Source: Anaerobutyricum stercoris (GTDB taxonomy: Bacteria; Bacillota; Clostridia; Lachnospirales; Lachnospiraceae). Taken from it: a stretch of DNA of 64,000 nt. The DNA lies in the NCBI GenBank assembly GCA_019116455.1, contig DXBR01000036.1, positions 19,477 to 83,476 on the forward strand, read 5' to 3'. The position numbers and the translations under genes are program-made. Below the pieces are notes generated by a model. It was not told the origin of the DNA and did not search any database. It saw nothing but the letters and a program-made list of their open reading frames with translations. This document shows, in pieces, positions 6,606 through 15,700 of the stretch (the first letter of the stretch is position 1; the number at the start of each line of letters is the position of its first letter).

Positions 6606-9029
6606 TCACATATCTACCCTTTTGTCATCACCTTTTGGTATCGCTTCAAACCCTCTTTGTATGCCATATGGACCATATCTCCGCTTAGATTTATTCCTTC
6701 TCCAGCCTTTGATACCAGACAAAATCCCATTGATTTCTCTGCTGTCGGACTTCTTTATGTACTTCGGATCCCCGCTGAAGCATTCCGCCCATACTTCCAC
6801 CGCACAGACTTTTTCCCTCTTTACCAGCTTGACATCCGGCCCGCGGAGGTTCCCGCTCCAAAATTGGCGGCGCTGCGTAAGCGTAAAAGAGTTCCAGTTT
6901 TCCGGGACTTTCTGTTCCAGAAATTCCAGCACGAGGCCTTCCTTCCCGGAGTTTTCCCGGTGATGTTCCTGCATCTCTTCCGCCAGCTTTTCCACATCCT
7001 TGTCCAGATACAATGGCTCTCCCAGCATCCAGTAGGTATAGGCTTCCGCCCAGATCTGGTCCACCTCTTCCGGAAGGTTCCGCCATATGGATTTCTTTGC
7101 CGGGTATACGCCCACATCCACCGGCCAGAACCGCCGGTTCCCGGTCGTATCTTTCAAAAATTCTTCCTCATTACTGGTCCCGAAGAACACGCACCGGCGC
7201 GGATGCCGGTTCACCCGCCGGCCGTACGCCGCCCGGTAGATATCTTCCCGTTTGGATAAAAACTGCTTGACCGCGTTCGTCTCCTGCTTTGTCATGGCGG
7301 TCAGCTCGCCCACTTCGTTGATCCAGGTTCCCTGTATCAGCTCCGCCGCTTCCTTCCCTTCAAAGGACGTGAGGCTGTCGGAAAACCATTCTTTTCCAAG
7401 CGTACTCAAAAAGGTGCTCTTACCGATACCCTGCGGCCCAGTGAGGATAGGCATATAGTCGTATTTCACGCCGCCCACGATGGCACGGGCCACCGCGGCG
7501 CAGAGGGATTTGCGCATCACTGCACGGGTATAGGCATTGTCTGCAGCCCCCAGATAGTCCGGCAGTAGGGTATCCAGCCGGGGAACGCCATCCCACTGCA
7601 GGCTCTCCAGATAATCTTTCACATCATTCACCTTATTCTGGCTGCTCACGATGAGGAGGGCATTGTCAAGCTTCTCCTTCCCGGTGATGCCGTAAAAAAG
7701 TTCCAGATAATTATAATAACCAGCGTCGTCTTCGTCCTTCCACCGGCGCTTCTGCGCTGTTCTGTCCCATGGCACAGGCCCTGTCAGCAGGCTGCACCCG
7801 GCGAACTCGTCTGTCACGATCTTCCCCTGCAGGTTCGGGTCATTCTCAAGGACAAGGACCGCATTATTGATGGTCTTCGCTATTTTTCCAGAAGCATCCT
7901 TTGTAAGTCGATCCATCCAGGAATAATCTGTCTCCTCCGAATCTTCCACCGGCGTATCAAACGCTGCCTTCGCCTGCTCAAACGCCTCCTTCGTCATGAG
8001 GGTAGATACCTGTTTATCATCCCTTGCCAGACGCGACATCGCCATAAAAGAGGGTAGCTTGTTGTTCGGCGTTCCCTCTTTCGCCTCCGCATCCTGGTCG
8101 CCGAACATATGCAGGCGCACCATGTCAAATGCATTGACCAACAGGCCGGAACACGGGTCTGTTGCGTGGTGAGAATAGAGGAACAGGTCGCCATCATAGA
8201 CAACCGCGCCGCCCTGCGTGGAACCGCCCGTATATGTATATCTGCCTGGTATGGCTGTCTCCTCATACATGCCGGGGATAAAGGCTGCCATCGCCTGTGT
8301 GATGCTGTACGTCCGGCAGAAGGCGCCGATCACGCCGCGCTTTGTGGTCGGGTCTTCCTGACGCGCCAGGCGGCGCTTTTCCAGTTTCTCTGTCCCCGGT
8401 ACTTTTGGCCATTGGCTGACATCCGTCCAGTCGCCGTACATGGCCAACAGGCCGTCCTTGCTGCAGAACGGGCTGTCGTAGACCTGGTAAATGTATTCCC
8501 CATCCTGACAGCAGCTTGGCCAATACATGAGCCTTGCGGATTCAAAGGTCGTCGGGTCACAGAACTCGATCCCGATAAGCGACGCCAGCTTTCTCGCAGC
8601 CGGCTCATATTCATCCGATGAGGCCGTTACATCCAACGGGATGATGACACGCAGCCGCGGGGCATATCCTGTGTGTTTTCGTGTGCTGTAAACGACAGCG
8701 GCGCATCCAAGGCCGCTGATCCGCCGCAGGATATCTTCTGTTCCCCCGGCGGGAATATTATCCATGTCCAAGGTCACAAGATCCCTGCCGGTAAGATATA
8801 CCGGTTTTCGCCGGCCATTGGAAAAGGTACCGCCTACAAATCCGCCGACGTCTTTAAGCTCCGCCTGTTTTGCTTTTCCCATGGCCAGATATTCTTCCAT
8901 GGTCTCACTGCTGCGGACCGGCGTTTTCAGTTTATCCACAAACTCAGACCAAAGGATGGAGCTCTCCGGCCAGTGTGTTGCCTTCCGGCTTCCCGCCGTG
9001 CTGATGCGTAATGTTCGATTATACTGCAA
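6606..9029 (-). CDS. Phage primase-helicase, virulence-associated E (VapE) family
   Basis: This protein of 807 residues combines an N-terminal primase-like part with the VapE superfamily 3-type helicase. The N-terminal region contains a DLDMDN-like acidic motif (LVTLDMDNIP near residue 85) and a following HTGYAPRLRVIIPLD segment, as in archaeo-eukaryotic primases. The helicase Walker A, GPQGIGKST, is near residue 530, followed by the acidic Walker B region WINEVGELTA. The start is TTG at 9029 after GGAGGGAG. It primes and unwinds phage DNA for the family A polymerase encoded next to it. Confidence 0.88.
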   Translation of the reverse strand: MQYNRTLRISTAGSRKATHWPESSILWSEFVDKLKTPVRSSETMEEYLAMGKAKQAELKDVGGFVGGTFSNGRRKPVYLTGRDLVTLDMDNIPAGGTEDILRRISGLGCAAVVYSTRKHTGYAPRLRVIIPLDVTASSDEYEPAARKLASLIGIEFCDPTTFESARLMYWPSCCQDGEYIYQVYDSPFCSKDGLLAMYGDWTDVSQWPKVPGTEKLEKRRLARQEDPTTKRGVIGAFCRTYSITQAMAAFIPGMYEETAIPGRYTYTGGSTQGGAVVYDGDLFLYSHHATDPCSGLLVNAFDMVRLHMFGDQDAEAKEGTPNNKLPSFMAMSRLARDDKQVSTLMTKEAFEQAKAAFDTPVEDSEETDYSWMDRLTKDASGKIAKTINNAVLVLENDPNLQGKIVTDEFAGCSLLTGPVPWDRTAQKRRWKDEDDAGYYNYLELFYGITGKEKLDNALLIVSSQNKVNDVKDYLESLQWDGVPRLDTLLPDYLGAADNAYTRAVMRKSLCAAVARAIVGGVKYDYMPILTGPQGIGKSTFLSTLGKEWFSDSLTSFEGKEAAELIQGTWINEVGELTAMTKQETNAVKQFLSKREDIYRAAYGRRVNRHPRRCVFFGTSNEEEFLKDTTGNRRFWPVDVGVYPAKKSIWRNLPEEVDQIWAEAYTYWMLGEPLYLDKDVEKLAEEMQEHHRENSGKEGLVLEFLEQKVPENWNSFTLTQRRQFWSGNLRGPDVKLVKREKVCAVEVWAECFSGDPKYIKKSDSREINGILSGIKGWRRNKSKRRYGPYGIQRGFEAIPKGDDKRVDM

Positions 9030-9042
9030 ACGTCTCCCTCCT

Positions 9043-11037
9043 CTAATCTTTCATGTAATAGCTTCCCTCAAACCCGGCGCCCCGAAGGATCAGTCCCGGC
9101 GCCCAGGAAATGGGTTCTGCCATGATGCTGCAGATCTCTTCCACCGTCACATCCATGGGAGCATCGATGATGACTTCGTCATGGACGTGAAAGACTACCT
9201 GCAGCCCTCGGTCTTCTATCTTTTTCAGTGTCTCTGCCAGGCAGTCCCTTGCGACTGCCTGGACAATGTTTTCCGTCATTTTCCCGCCGTATGTCGATGT
9301 GACTTCCCACTTCTTTGACTGCTGCCCTACTGTATGATAATGGACTGCCATTTTACCAAACTGGTTTTCCTGCAGGAACGGCTTAGGGTAATACAATTTC
9401 CTGCCCGATGGCAGCTGCACCGTCAGGAAACACTGTCCATACACGATGTCTCCCTCCAGGGCAAATATCAATCCATGGATTGCTTGTGGCTGCGCCGTCT
9501 GCATGGCCGTGAGCGCTGCCTGTTCCACGGCATACCACAGGTCACAGATCCGCCGGTTGGCCTGCCGCCAGCGCTGGACGATGTCCGGAAGTTCCTCTTC
9601 CGGGATTCCCATGTTCAATGCACCCATGGACACCAGCGCATTCACTCCGCCCTGATAACCCAGGGCAAGAGTGGCCACTTTTCCTTTCTGCCGCAGGCTG
9701 TACTCCGGGTTTCCTTTCACGATCTTCTCGATCGGCACATGAAACATCTGCGATGCCGTTGCCTCATAGATCTTGCCGTGCGTGGCAAACACTTCATTGA
9801 CCCACTGCTCCCCGGCCAGCCAGGCGATAACGCGCGCCTCAATGGCAGAGAAATCAGCGACCACGAACTTATGCCCCTCGGACGGGATGAACGCCGTCCG
9901 GATGAGCTGGGAGAGCGTATCCGGCACATTCCCATACAGCATCCGGACGCCATCATAATTTTTCTTTTTCACAAGGTTTCTGGCATCGTCCAGTGTCTTC
10001 AGATAATTCCTCGGCAGGTTCTGCATCTGGACCATACGCCCAGCCCAGCGGCCGGTCCGGTTTGCCCCGTAATACTGCGTCAATCCACGCACCCGGTCAT
10101 CTCCGCCTTTGGCTGCCTGCATCACCACATATTTTTTTATGGATGTTTTGCCCAGCTGCTGCCGGATCTCCAAGACCCGCCGCACTTCTGCTGGGAGGTC
10201 CTCTATCCCCAAAAGGTTGGAGACATCCTCTTTCCGGAGGCTCTCCAGCTGGATGTCTGTCCCATACCAGTCGAACATCGTTTCCTCCAGCCACGCCTTT
10301 AGCTGCGCTGTGCTGTTTGGGTTTGAAAGCCCCGTGATCCTTACTGCCTCGTCTGTCAGATCCTGTGCCGACTGCTCGTGGATGGTGAGCGCGCCCTCGA
10401 TCAGATCGGCATCCACCCGGACACCGAGGGTGTTCATCTCCGTGGTCATCCTCCACAGGTGTTCCTCACCCTCCGGCATCGGGAATAGCTTAAGTCTCTG
10501 CAGGATCTCGTACTCCGTCACCACATCCTGCCGGTTATACTCCTTGAACAGCTCCCATTTTTCAGGCGCGTGCTGTGGCAGGTTCCATGTCCGCCCGCCG
10601 TTCCTCTTTGTAGGTTTGCAGGGCACACAGAAATACCGGATGAGGGCCTTGCCAACAGACAGCTTCTGCTTATCTTGCGGCAGCCCGATGGCCTTGCCGG
10701 TGGCATCCAAACCTGCCGGGTACCCGCAGTAGAGGCTGTGCGCCATCGTACAGCGCCACTGTACAAGGGGCGTCACATAACCCGCCTGGTTCAGGCAGTA
10801 CCACTCAAACGCCGCATTATAGGCGTGTTTCATGATATTTGGATCCGACAAAGCCTGCTGGATATCCTCTGGAATCTTTTCTCCATTCGCCAGATCTATG
10901 ACTTTCACCGGCTCACTGTCCGCCTTGTAGGCAAAAAGCAAGACCGCAAAATCATCCGACTGTGCATATTTGTACAGTCCTACTTTCCCGATATCCTCGC
11001 TGGATCTTGTCTCAATGTCTATACTTAAATGTCTCAT
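9043..11037 (-). CDS. Phage DNA polymerase, family A (PolA-like) with 3'-5' exonuclease domain
   Basis: This replicative polymerase has about 664 residues. The exonuclease motif LSIDIETR is at the extreme N-terminus, polymerase motif A (ADFSAIEARV) is near residue 396 and motif C (HVHDEVIID) is near residue 618. I prefer the ATG at 11037, which follows GGGAGACC, over an in-frame start 33 bases upstream, because the exonuclease fold begins directly at MRHLS. There is no 5'-3' exonuclease domain, as expected for a phage enzyme. It is co-transcribed with VapE and the DUF2815/DUF2800 proteins. Confidence 0.93.
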   Translation of the reverse strand: MRHLSIDIETRSSEDIGKVGLYKYAQSDDFAVLLFAYKADSEPVKVIDLANGEKIPEDIQQALSDPNIMKHAYNAAFEWYCLNQAGYVTPLVQWRCTMAHSLYCGYPAGLDATGKAIGLPQDKQKLSVGKALIRYFCVPCKPTKRNGGRTWNLPQHAPEKWELFKEYNRQDVVTEYEILQRLKLFPMPEGEEHLWRMTTEMNTLGVRVDADLIEGALTIHEQSAQDLTDEAVRITGLSNPNSTAQLKAWLEETMFDWYGTDIQLESLRKEDVSNLLGIEDLPAEVRRVLEIRQQLGKTSIKKYVVMQAAKGGDDRVRGLTQYYGANRTGRWAGRMVQMQNLPRNYLKTLDDARNLVKKKNYDGVRMLYGNVPDTLSQLIRTAFIPSEGHKFVVADFSAIEARVIAWLAGEQWVNEVFATHGKIYEATASQMFHVPIEKIVKGNPEYSLRQKGKVATLALGYQGGVNALVSMGALNMGIPEEELPDIVQRWRQANRRICDLWYAVEQAALTAMQTAQPQAIHGLIFALEGDIVYGQCFLTVQLPSGRKLYYPKPFLQENQFGKMAVHYHTVGQQSKKWEVTSTYGGKMTENIVQAVARDCLAETLKKIEDRGLQVVFHVHDEVIIDAPMDVTVEEICSIMAEPISWAPGLILRGAGFEGSYYMKD

Positions 11038-11085
11038 GCTGGTCTCCCTTAGAAAGGCAGAGGGGCACAATGCCCCTCCCTGTTA

Positions 11086-11709
11086 TCAGTACGGCATCCC
11101 AGTGATCGGATTGATCGCCTGCGCCGCTGACTGTTGGTATGCCTGCTGTGTCGTCTGCGCTGGCTGCGGTGCGCCAAACACCTGCGCCGCTGTTGGTGCG
11201 GATCCTCCAAGAGACTCTCCATCCTCCAGTTTCTGCACCGGACCCAAACCACAGCCGATTCCTTTTTTCCCGCCAAACGCATATGGGAAGAACGATACAT
11301 TCACCCGGCCATAGATTCCGGAATACACTTCGGAATGGTTGATGATAGGATTCCCCATCTTGTCCACGACTTCCGGAGGATAGTCTTCTTTGGCACTGGC
11401 AGTAAAGACCCAGTGCCCTTTGCACTCCGGACCAAACGGCATCCCATCAGATGGCCGTACTCCATCCCCATCATAGACTGGTGTTGGCACGATCGGCGGG
11501 CACTGCCCGTTCCATTTTTCATTGATCCCTTTCTGCTTTGCCGCTTCGATGGCCGCATCGATACGGGCTTTTGTGTCTGCATCTGATTTTGGTACGAGGA
11601 CGGTCACGCTGAACTTTTCTTCCTGCCCCGGCTGATATGCGTATGGTTTAAATAAATGTACATAAGATAATCTTGCTTTTCCTGTTGTTACGTTCGTTAA
11701 TTCATTCAT
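11086..11709 (-). CDS. Phage ssDNA-binding protein, DUF2815 family
   Basis: The product of 207 residues starts at the ATG at 11709, eight bases after GGAGG. The core (about residues 10-155) fits DUF2815, with KARLSYVHLFKPYA near the N-terminus and FSVTVLVPKSD. The last 45 residues are a Gln/Ala-rich tail (QPAQTTQQAYQQSAAQ), like the flexible acidic or polar tails of ssDNA-binding proteins. This family is found beside polymerase and RecB-like genes in phages and is thought to replace SSB. The start overlaps the end of the DUF2800 gene by eight bases. Confidence 0.82.
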   Translation of the reverse strand: MNELTNVTTGKARLSYVHLFKPYAYQPGQEEKFSVTVLVPKSDADTKARIDAAIEAAKQKGINEKWNGQCPPIVPTPVYDGDGVRPSDGMPFGPECKGHWVFTASAKEDYPPEVVDKMGNPIINHSEVYSGIYGRVNVSFFPYAFGGKKGIGCGLGPVQKLEDGESLGGSAPTAAQVFGAPQPAQTTQQAYQQSAAQAINPITGMPY

Positions 11710-12904
11710 CTGGATTTTCCTCCTTCTTTCCTGCCTCTGATCCGCCAAAGGCTTCTGCCGCGCTCACTTTATTTGTGACCGCCGGACGTTTATCTGATTC
11801 TTTTGCCAATGCCGGCTTCCCTGGCTTTTTGACCACATACTCTCCGACCAGGGTCTGGAATTCTTTTTTGCCGACTGTTTTTTCCACCTGCGCCAGTGAC
11901 AATGGCGTCCTCTCCCACAGGATGGCAGCATCGATACCATTATCCGTCAGGGTCTTAAACGCCTTGTCCATATCTGTCCAGTCACGGGATCCTCTGCCTT
12001 CCACTGCTTTCCAGCCCGGGATCTCTTTGCCTGTCAGGCATTCTTTCAGGGCATACTCCTTCAGGTCTTTCAGCCATTTGGCTACATCTTCTCCTTTTTC
12101 CAGGTACTCCCCTACTTCTGCATTGGTGAGGAGCGGCGGCTTTTTATCTGTAAAGAACGCCAGCCGGACATTCTCCTCTGCCCTGGCCCGACACTGCGCA
12201 CGGGCACGGCAGAACCGGCAGGCTTCCTCACTGGGAGCAAACTCTCCCTCCCCTTTAAATGCGATCGCCGCCCGATCAGCGATAAAATCGCCGTAAGCCA
12301 AAAGTTCTGGAATACCACATTCCCACTCTGATATGTTATCGATCCGTGGCTGTACAATGGACAGCTTGACCGTCTCGATCGGGTAGAGGATCCGGCACGC
12401 ATCATATGCCCCCAAGGCGTACAGGATCATCTGCAGGTTTTCCTCCGCACTCACAGAGACACCTTTGCCATACTTAAAGTCAATGACATGAAGCGTATCG
12501 CCGCCGATCAGGATGCAGTCCGCAGTCCCGAACCCTTCCGGGACATACTTGTCAAAGTAGACTGTCTTCTCCACATCGGCATGAGGTATATGGGCAAACG
12601 CCATTGCCGCAGACTTCACGTAGTCCAGGTATTCATCCGTGTACCCCTGCATCTCATCCGCCCAGTGCCCGTCCTTTTTCAGTTTATTGACCGCCCGGTT
12701 CATCTTCTGTCTGCTGACTTCCTGCGGGTAAAAATACTGCCGCACTTTGACCTCTGCCAGCGCGTGAGCGAGAGTCCCCTCCGCGGCTGCATCGGATCCG
12801 GTATCCGGGAACTGTTCTTCCAGCCTGGCACTCGGAGTGCAATGCACCCAGCGATGGGCGCTGGATGCACTGAGAAGGGCATGGGCACGTTCTTCTTTTT
12901 TCAT
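11702..12904 (-). CDS. DUF2800 family RecB/Cas4-like exonuclease
   Basis: The product has 400 residues. The N-terminal part reads ALLSASSAHRWVHCTPS, the middle carries the PD-(D/E)XK core around CILIGGDTLHVIDFKYGKG (residues about 130-150), and a cysteine cluster CRFCRARAQCRARAE near residue 230 resembles the iron-sulphur or zinc cluster of Cas4/AddB-type nucleases. It probably resects phage DNA ends for recombination together with the neighbouring ssDNA-binding protein. The start shares one base with the stop of the upstream gene (TGATG). Confidence 0.82.
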   Translation of the reverse strand: MKKEERAHALLSASSAHRWVHCTPSARLEEQFPDTGSDAAAEGTLAHALAEVKVRQYFYPQEVSRQKMNRAVNKLKKDGHWADEMQGYTDEYLDYVKSAAMAFAHIPHADVEKTVYFDKYVPEGFGTADCILIGGDTLHVIDFKYGKGVSVSAEENLQMILYALGAYDACRILYPIETVKLSIVQPRIDNISEWECGIPELLAYGDFIADRAAIAFKGEGEFAPSEEACRFCRARAQCRARAEENVRLAFFTDKKPPLLTNAEVGEYLEKGEDVAKWLKDLKEYALKECLTGKEIPGWKAVEGRGSRDWTDMDKAFKTLTDNGIDAAILWERTPLSLAQVEKTVGKKEFQTLVGEYVVKKPGKPALAKESDKRPAVTNKVSAAEAFGGSEAGKKEENPDE

Positions 12905-13368
12905 CAGATCTGCGCCCCCAATCCCCGTAATGCTGTGGCAAATGCCCCATACTGCTCCTTCGGCAGATCCGGAAGGGATTGCACGCCAAACTGTGCCAAA
13001 AGGTTCCGCAATTCTCCCTGCCGTCCAGAATCCATAAGAGTCATTCCCGCCTTAGACAAGTCTTCCATTGTATAGGAGGGCTGTGCTGTTGGCACTGTTG
13101 TCTGAATCGGTTGCTGTGCCCGTGGCGGTGCCGATTCTTGCGCCGCTGAGGTCGACGGTGCCGCCACAGGAGCTATAGCCTGTGTTGGCGCAGACTGTAC
13201 TGGTACCTCTTGCTGCACAGGTACCTGAGGCGCCGGCACCGCAGATACCACGTCAGCCGTGGTCTTTTTCCCCTCTGTCTTGGATATTGTTCCGTCTTCC
13301 CCTGACAAAATCATTTTTGCAAAGTCTTTCAGTTCTTCCATCGATTCAAATGTTACTTTCATTAACAT
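12904..13368 (-). CDS. Phage protein with Pro/Ala/Gln-rich linker
   Basis: The 154-residue product has a short N-terminal domain (MKVTFESMEELKDFAKMIL), a long low-complexity linker rich in Pro, Ala, Gln and Val (residues about 40-95), and a helical C-terminal domain (YTMEDLSKAGMTLMDSG to the end). I know similar three-part proteins upstream of DUF2800 genes in Clostridial phages but not their function; an accessory role in replication or recombination is inferred from position. The start follows GAGGAGG. Confidence 0.65.
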   Translation of the reverse strand: MLMKVTFESMEELKDFAKMILSGEDGTISKTEGKKTTADVVSAVPAPQVPVQQEVPVQSAPTQAIAPVAAPSTSAAQESAPPRAQQPIQTTVPTAQPSYTMEDLSKAGMTLMDSGRQGELRNLLAQFGVQSLPDLPKEQYGAFATALRGLGAQI

Positions 13369-13397
13369 CTTTATTCCTCCTCATCCTTGTGTTCCCT

Positions 13398-13652
13398 TCA
13401 ATCATCAAACATCTTCTCTGAAAATGCACCCTGTAATAATGCATTCGCTAAGACGTCTCCATCTGCCGGGTTATTCAGTACGCTCGCTATGGAGGATCCT
13501 AATGCAGCCGCTATATCAACCGGATCACCGCTTCCGAAGCCTATAACGTCTGCCTCCATCGGATCACTGTCCGTTTTGAGTGCGATGGCAAACACGTAGT
13601 TGCCCTCAAACACTTTTCTTTCTTCGCCGCTTTCTACGATTACTTTTACCAT
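13398..13652 (-). CDS. Hypothetical early phage protein
   Basis: This acidic 84-residue protein begins MVKVIVESGEERKVFEGNYV and appears to be a small beta-rich domain followed by helices (DIAAALGSSIASVLNN). A clear GGGAGGAAG site precedes the ATG. It lies in the leftward replication operon. No function is known to me. Confidence 0.6.
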   Translation of the reverse strand: MVKVIVESGEERKVFEGNYVFAIALKTDSDPMEADVIGFGSGDPVDIAAALGSSIASVLNNPADGDVLANALLQGAFSEKMFDD

Positions 13653-13665
13653 GTCTCTTCCTCCC

Positions 13666-13839
13666 TTATTCCGTTAAATCTACCATCATCACAATCGCAT
13701 TTCCGGGCATGTACTGCTTGTCCCCGGTGATGGGGTCATTATGCATCAGTACGTCCACCCAACTGACCACCAGCCAGGCCAGTATGGCGATGCTGGCGGC
13801 GATCAGGATGGTGCTGGCAAGATTTTTTAAAAATTTCAT
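13666..13839 (-). CDS. Small single-TM phage protein
   Basis: This 57-residue ORF runs from ATG at 13839 to TAA at 13666. It has a basic N-terminus, one membrane helix (about residues 7-28, STILIAASIAILAWLVVSWV) and a short tail outside or inside the membrane. A ribosome site of the form GGAGAAATG lies just upstream and the next gene follows without a gap. It fits the dense leftward operon. Function unknown. Confidence 0.5.
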   Translation of the reverse strand: MKFLKNLASTILIAASIAILAWLVVSWVDVLMHNDPITGDKQYMPGNAIVMMVDLTE

Positions 13840-13894
13840 CTTTTCATTTCTCCTTTGTCGGTGTAAAATGAAATTGCTTAATTGTTACTGCGCC

Positions 13895-14122
13895 CTACGG
13901 GAGTTGCCGCTCCCCGGGCGCATTTTCCATATCCGGGATTTCCATGCCGAAGAACTGATACATCCGGCGGGCGTAGATATCATATGTGATCTGCCCGCCT
14001 TTCTTCTTCGGCGATATGGCTCGCCCAAAAGGCCATTTCCCCGCCTTGATCCTCTCCCGGACTTTCTGCGGCCGGCAATGTAAGATCCGTGCCGCTTCTG
14101 CTGCGGATATGATCTCCCTCAA
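13895..14122 (-). CDS. Helix-turn-helix (excisionase/MerR-like) phage protein
   Basis: The 75-residue product has a winged-helix excisionase-type pattern: ISAAEAARILHCRPQKVRERIKAG at the N-terminus is a helix-turn-helix, followed by a beta hairpin (KKKGGQITYDIYARR). The TTG start overlaps the TGA of the preceding gene (TTGA). It may act as a DNA-binding accessory protein of replication or excision. It lies far from the integrase, so excisionase activity is uncertain. Confidence 0.65.
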   Translation of the reverse strand: MREIISAAEAARILHCRPQKVRERIKAGKWPFGRAISPKKKGGQITYDIYARRMYQFFGMEIPDMENAPGERQLP

Positions 14123-14512
14123 GATTCATCACCACCTTTCAGTATTTTTAGGACATCCGTCTTCGGCGTATAAGACCGGTTTTCTATGTACCGTTCCTGT
14201 CTTCGGACCTCACCCAGCAGCTTCTCCAGGTCGCGGATCACACGCTTATTGGCCGCCATCCACTCCCGAATCGGCTTCGTCAGCCGCTGAGTGTCCTTTG
14301 CATGGCGCCGCTCCCTCCGGACACGATGAAGCTGCAGGCCTTCATAGATATAATCCAGCTGAGAATTCTCTTCCAGCTCAATGTGATGCAGGATGTCCTG
14401 TGTGGCCGCATCCGCGTCGCTCTCCGACTGAACTGCTATGCTATACTCCTCATCACAGTTCGTCAGGAACCGAAGAAAGTTTTCTATCTGTGCACTATAA
14501 TTCGTTGGTCAT
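14119..14512 (-). CDS. Small helical phage protein with an apparent frameshift at its start
   Basis: A long open frame (about 128 codons, ending TGA at 14119-14121) encodes a charged helical protein with IENFLRFLTNCDEEY near the N-terminus and LEKLLGEVRRQERYIENR near the C-terminus, a type I know from other Lachnospiraceae phages. It has no ATG, GTG or TTG at its head. The expected start, ATG at 14510-14512 with AGGTG upstream, is in another frame and meets TAG after five codons; one lost base within the first five codons would explain this. It is either a recently broken gene or one using a non-standard start. A sequencing error is possible. Confidence 0.5.
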
Positions 14513-14589
14513 CACCTACCTTTATCATTATGAAATGTGTTATACTTTCTCTGTTGACACTGTAATATCAGATTAGGAAAGGATTATTT

Positions 14590-15075
14590 ATGGCGCCATT
14601 TGAAAATATTACAGAAGATGGTTTTTCTCTTCTTCAACAAATTCTTGAACACCCAAATACTACGCAAGGAGACTTTTTCTTTACAGAGCCTACCGTTGAC
14701 GGTCAGATAAAAATATTAGAGACAGCTGGGCTTGTGCGCGCCAATTCTGAACATAAACTATATGTTACAGAATTAGGCCGGGCAGCCATTAAACATCATC
14801 TTCACGAACAACAACAGCTTACTTTGGTGCAGCAACAACGCCAACAAGAACTTGAATCGCTCCAAACCATTGCTGAATCAGCTAAAAAGCAGGCTGAACT
14901 TGCTGCGGCACAAGCTGAGAATGCTGAGAAAGAAGCTAAAATTGCCCGCCGGGACGCTCGTTTTGCCAAAGTGGTTTCTGTTCTCGCGATTGCCATTCCG
15001 ATATTATGGGATGTCTTGAAGCCATATCTGCCTATAATATCCCAACAGATTTCAGAATTACTCTCAGCAAATTAA
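14590..15075 (+). CDS. Tail-anchored membrane protein with winged-helix-like head and coiled coil
   Basis: This 161-residue protein is on the strand opposite to the lytic operon. Residues 1-70 look like a small winged helix (GFSLLQQILEHPNTT, then QIKILETAGLVRAN and LYVTELGRAAI). Residues about 75-125 form a Gln- then Ala/Glu/Lys-rich coiled coil, and residues about 128-150 form a membrane helix (VVSVLAIAIPILWDVL). A ribosome site AGGAAAGG precedes the ATG. The 3' end overlaps tail-to-tail with the 60-residue gene on the other strand. Function unknown; a membrane-tethered DNA-binding protein is one reading. Confidence 0.6.
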   Translation: MAPFENITEDGFSLLQQILEHPNTTQGDFFFTEPTVDGQIKILETAGLVRANSEHKLYVTELGRAAIKHHLHEQQQLTLVQQQRQQELESLQTIAESAKKQAELAAAQAENAEKEAKIARRDARFAKVVSVLAIAIPILWDVLKPYLPIISQQISELLSAN

Positions 15076-15214
15076 CGATCAGCGCCACTACTGCCAATAT
15101 TTTCGCCTGGCGGCTTGATTTCCTTGCCGCCTCTATATTTTCCTTGCGTCTGGCCATAATCTCCTCTATTTCCTTCCATTCATTGTCCGCATTATGTCCT
15201 TTCTTAATATCCAT
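15032..15214 (-). CDS. Small coiled-coil/TM phage protein
   Basis: This 60-residue protein has a charged helical N-terminal half (NEWKEIEEIMARRKENIEAA) and a C-terminal membrane helix (ILAVVALIVNLLRVIL). It starts with ATG after GGGGGTGAAAG, the same leader as the 65-residue gene at 15502-15699. The last 44 bases overlap the end of the opposite-strand gene 14590-15075, which also ends in a membrane helix. Confidence 0.5.
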   Translation of the reverse strand: MDIKKGHNADNEWKEIEEIMARRKENIEAARKSSRQAKILAVVALIVNLLRVILKSVGIL

Positions 15215-15301
15215 CTTTCACCCCCAGCCTTATAAAAAATGTGCTACAATCTCCTTACAGGCACCGCCATGCCGAGTATTATGAAAGGAGAATACTATTT
15301 C

Positions 15302-15532
15302 ATGCGGAGATACACCCCACCATTTAATGGCAACCGTTATGTCCTTAATAAATCAACTGGTGAAATACATGACTTGGATAATGAAACATCTTTTTGCCAC
15401 ATTGATGACATGAATCCCGATAATGTACTTAATTGTTCCAGTTATGAAGATGCTAACTTACGCGCTGCCTTTTTATCACCTTGCGGTGGAAATGGATGCT
15501 ATTATTGTTTACGCTCTAAAGACAAAGGATAA
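15302..15532 (+). CDS. Small conserved-type phage protein with a C-terminal cysteine motif
   Basis: The 76-residue product begins MRRYTPPFNGNRYVLNKSTG and has the segment EIHDLDNETSFCHIDDM and a C-terminal GGNGCYYCLRSKDKG. I recall similar small proteins in Lachnospiraceae genomes, usually unnamed. A GAAAGGAG site lies 11 bases before the chosen ATG; an in-frame ATG overlapping that site is an alternative. The 3' end overlaps the opposite-strand gene 15502-15699 by 31 bases. Confidence 0.55.
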   Translation: MRRYTPPFNGNRYVLNKSTGEIHDLDNETSFCHIDDMNPDNVLNCSSYEDANLRAAFLSPCGGNGCYYCLRSKDKG

Positions 15533-15699
15533 TCAGACCGGGTTATGGATTCTAAGGTTCGTAGCCCTTCATCTGTAAATTCCTCTGAAAGAAATTTTGC
15601 AAACAATTCTGGCGTCTCGTACTCTGCAATCAAGTCAAAAATTATTTCACTAAATTTTTTTTCATCTGCAATAGCCTTCAGCCCATCAAATTTCTTCAT
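15502..15699 (-). CDS. Small hypothetical phage protein
   Basis: This 65-residue acidic helical protein (MKKFDGLKAIADEKKFSEII...) follows a GGGGGTGAAAG ribosome site. That site and the upstream stop codon are part of a 37-base duplicated segment, which suggests this gene once followed the XRE regulator directly. No family is recognised. Confidence 0.5.
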   Translation of the reverse strand: MKKFDGLKAIADEKKFSEIIFDLIAEYETPELFAKFLSEEFTDEGLRTLESITRSDYPLSLERKQ

Positions 15700-15700
15700 C

